Assembly: GCA_021772875.1 (NCBI GenBank) | Contig: JAJFLD010000134.1 | Span: forward strand, 1 to 7,220 | Source: Ghiorsea sp. | GTDB taxonomy: Bacteria; Pseudomonadota; Zetaproteobacteria; Mariprofundales; Mariprofundaceae | Direction of reading: 5' to 3' | Length of the DNA: 7,220 nt | Shown here: positions 6,878-7,220 of the stretch, one piece after another | Layout: each line of letters opens with the position of its first letter | How positions within the stretch are numbered: position 1 is the first letter of the stretch | Notes under the pieces: generated by a model | What the model was told of the DNA's origin: nothing | What the model saw: the letters and a program-made list of their open reading frames with translations, nothing else | The model's database searches: none | Program-made: the position numbers and the translations under genes

Positions 6878-6895
6878 AGTTAAACTTTAGTTAAA
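6878..6895. repeat. Tandem AGTTAAA direct repeats in the pilZ leader/promoter region
   Basis: AGTTAAA occurs at 6878-6884 and 6889-6895, 11 bp apart, about one helical turn, and the spacer creates the small palindrome AACTTTAGTT. Two sites on the same DNA face between the likely pilZ transcription start and its start codon could be bound by a regulator, but the DNA is very AT-rich, so chance is a real alternative. Confidence 0.25.
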
Positions 6896-6937
6896 TTAAT
6901 TTAGCCCTCTAAAAGGCAAGACCAAAAGCGAGAAATT

Positions 6938-6946
6938 ATTATATCA
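6938..6946 (-). promoter_or_regulatory. Extended -10 promoter for pilZ (and perhaps hpnCDE)
   Basis: The minus strand reads TGATATAAT at 6946-6938, a perfect extended -10 element (TGnTATAAT). No good -35 lies 16-18 bp upstream (TGATAA at 17 bp), which is usual for extended -10 promoters. Transcription would start near 6931 and leave a leader of about 108 bases before the pilZ ATG at 6823. It lies in the divergent region shared with the plus-strand gene. Confidence 0.5.
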
Positions 6947-7001
6947 TGCTAATGTGCGTTTTATCACTTCAATAGCAAGAAAAGCCCCTAAATTGTTAGT
7001 T

Positions 7002-7220
7002 ATGAAGAACATAGACGATGTGAAATCAAAGCTTAAAGCGCAAACAATATTTGCGCAATTAAACGATTCTGAGTTACAAAAATTATGTGATTCAGCAAAC
7101 ATTCGAAGCTTCAAGAAGGGTCAGTTTTTAATCAATGAAGGCATGCAAAGTCATTACCTCTACCTTATCATTGAAGGTCAAGTTGATGTCCAATCTTATG
7201 GCATCCATATCGCAAAACTT
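7002..7220 (+). CDS. Cyclic-nucleotide-binding-domain protein, N-terminal 73 residues (3' end outside window)
   Basis: The frame from ATG 7002 runs off the right edge. The 73 residues IFAQLNDSELQKLC...FKKGQFLINEGM...YLIIEGQVDV match the start of a Crp/cNMP-binding beta-barrel: a helix with F-x-x-L, then KKGQxLxxEG and LYLIxEGxVxV. Whether a DNA-binding helix-turn-helix follows (a Crp/Fnr regulator) or another effector domain is outside the window, so no gene name is given. The start is uncertain: the frame is open upstream to TAA at 6897, with GTG 6954 and TTG 6993 also in frame, and none has a good ribosome binding site. ATG 7002 gives the usual short leader before the domain. It is divergent from pilZ with 178 bp between the start codons. 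Confidence 0.8.
   Translation, partial: MKNIDDVKSKLKAQTIFAQLNDSELQKLCDSANIRSFKKGQFLINEGMQSHYLYLIIEGQVDVQSYGIHIAKL

Overview
The window looks like a gammaproteobacterium-like or related Gram-negative chromosome of modest GC content (roughly 40-45% by eye). It is compact and housekeeping-rich. All genes from position 1 to 6823 lie on the minus strand, and one gene at the right edge runs divergently on the plus strand. Proteobacterial affiliation is inferred from the combination of YgfZ, the three-gene HpnC/HpnD/HpnE squalene route, a PilZ protein and a SecA of standard proteobacterial type. I cannot name a genus; a lower-GC gamma- or zetaproteobacterium would fit.

Left part (1-3047, minus): the first 516 codons of secA (protein export ATPase, truncated by the window edge), then a GFA-type zinc protein gene broken by an apparent one-base frameshift in a G5 run, then ygfZ (folate-binding iron-sulfur repair protein). 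Several starts in the window carry a distinctive AGGGG-type ribosome binding site.

Middle (3048-3330): the longest non-coding gap. It holds two perfect DnaA boxes (TTATCCACA on the minus strand) spaced 12 bp start to start, flanked by a tract of about 85% A+T. This looks like a DnaA-binding locus, either a regulatory site upstream of ygfZ or part of a replication origin.

Right part (3331-6823, minus): a tightly packed operon hpnC-hpnD-hpnE with stop/start overlaps of 4 and 1 bases. HpnD condenses two farnesyl diphosphates to presqualene diphosphate, HpnC converts that to hydroxysqualene, and HpnE reduces it to squalene, the precursor of hopanoids. No squalene-hopene cyclase is in the window. 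A PilZ-domain gene sits 81 bp upstream in the same direction and may head the same transcription unit, behind a good extended -10 promoter.

Right edge (7002-7220, plus): the start of a cyclic-nucleotide-binding-domain protein, divergent from pilZ.

The most notable items are the repairable frameshift in the GFA gene and the DnaA-box pair next to an AT-rich tract. I found no CRISPR array, tRNA, rRNA, insertion sequence or clearly new multi-gene system.
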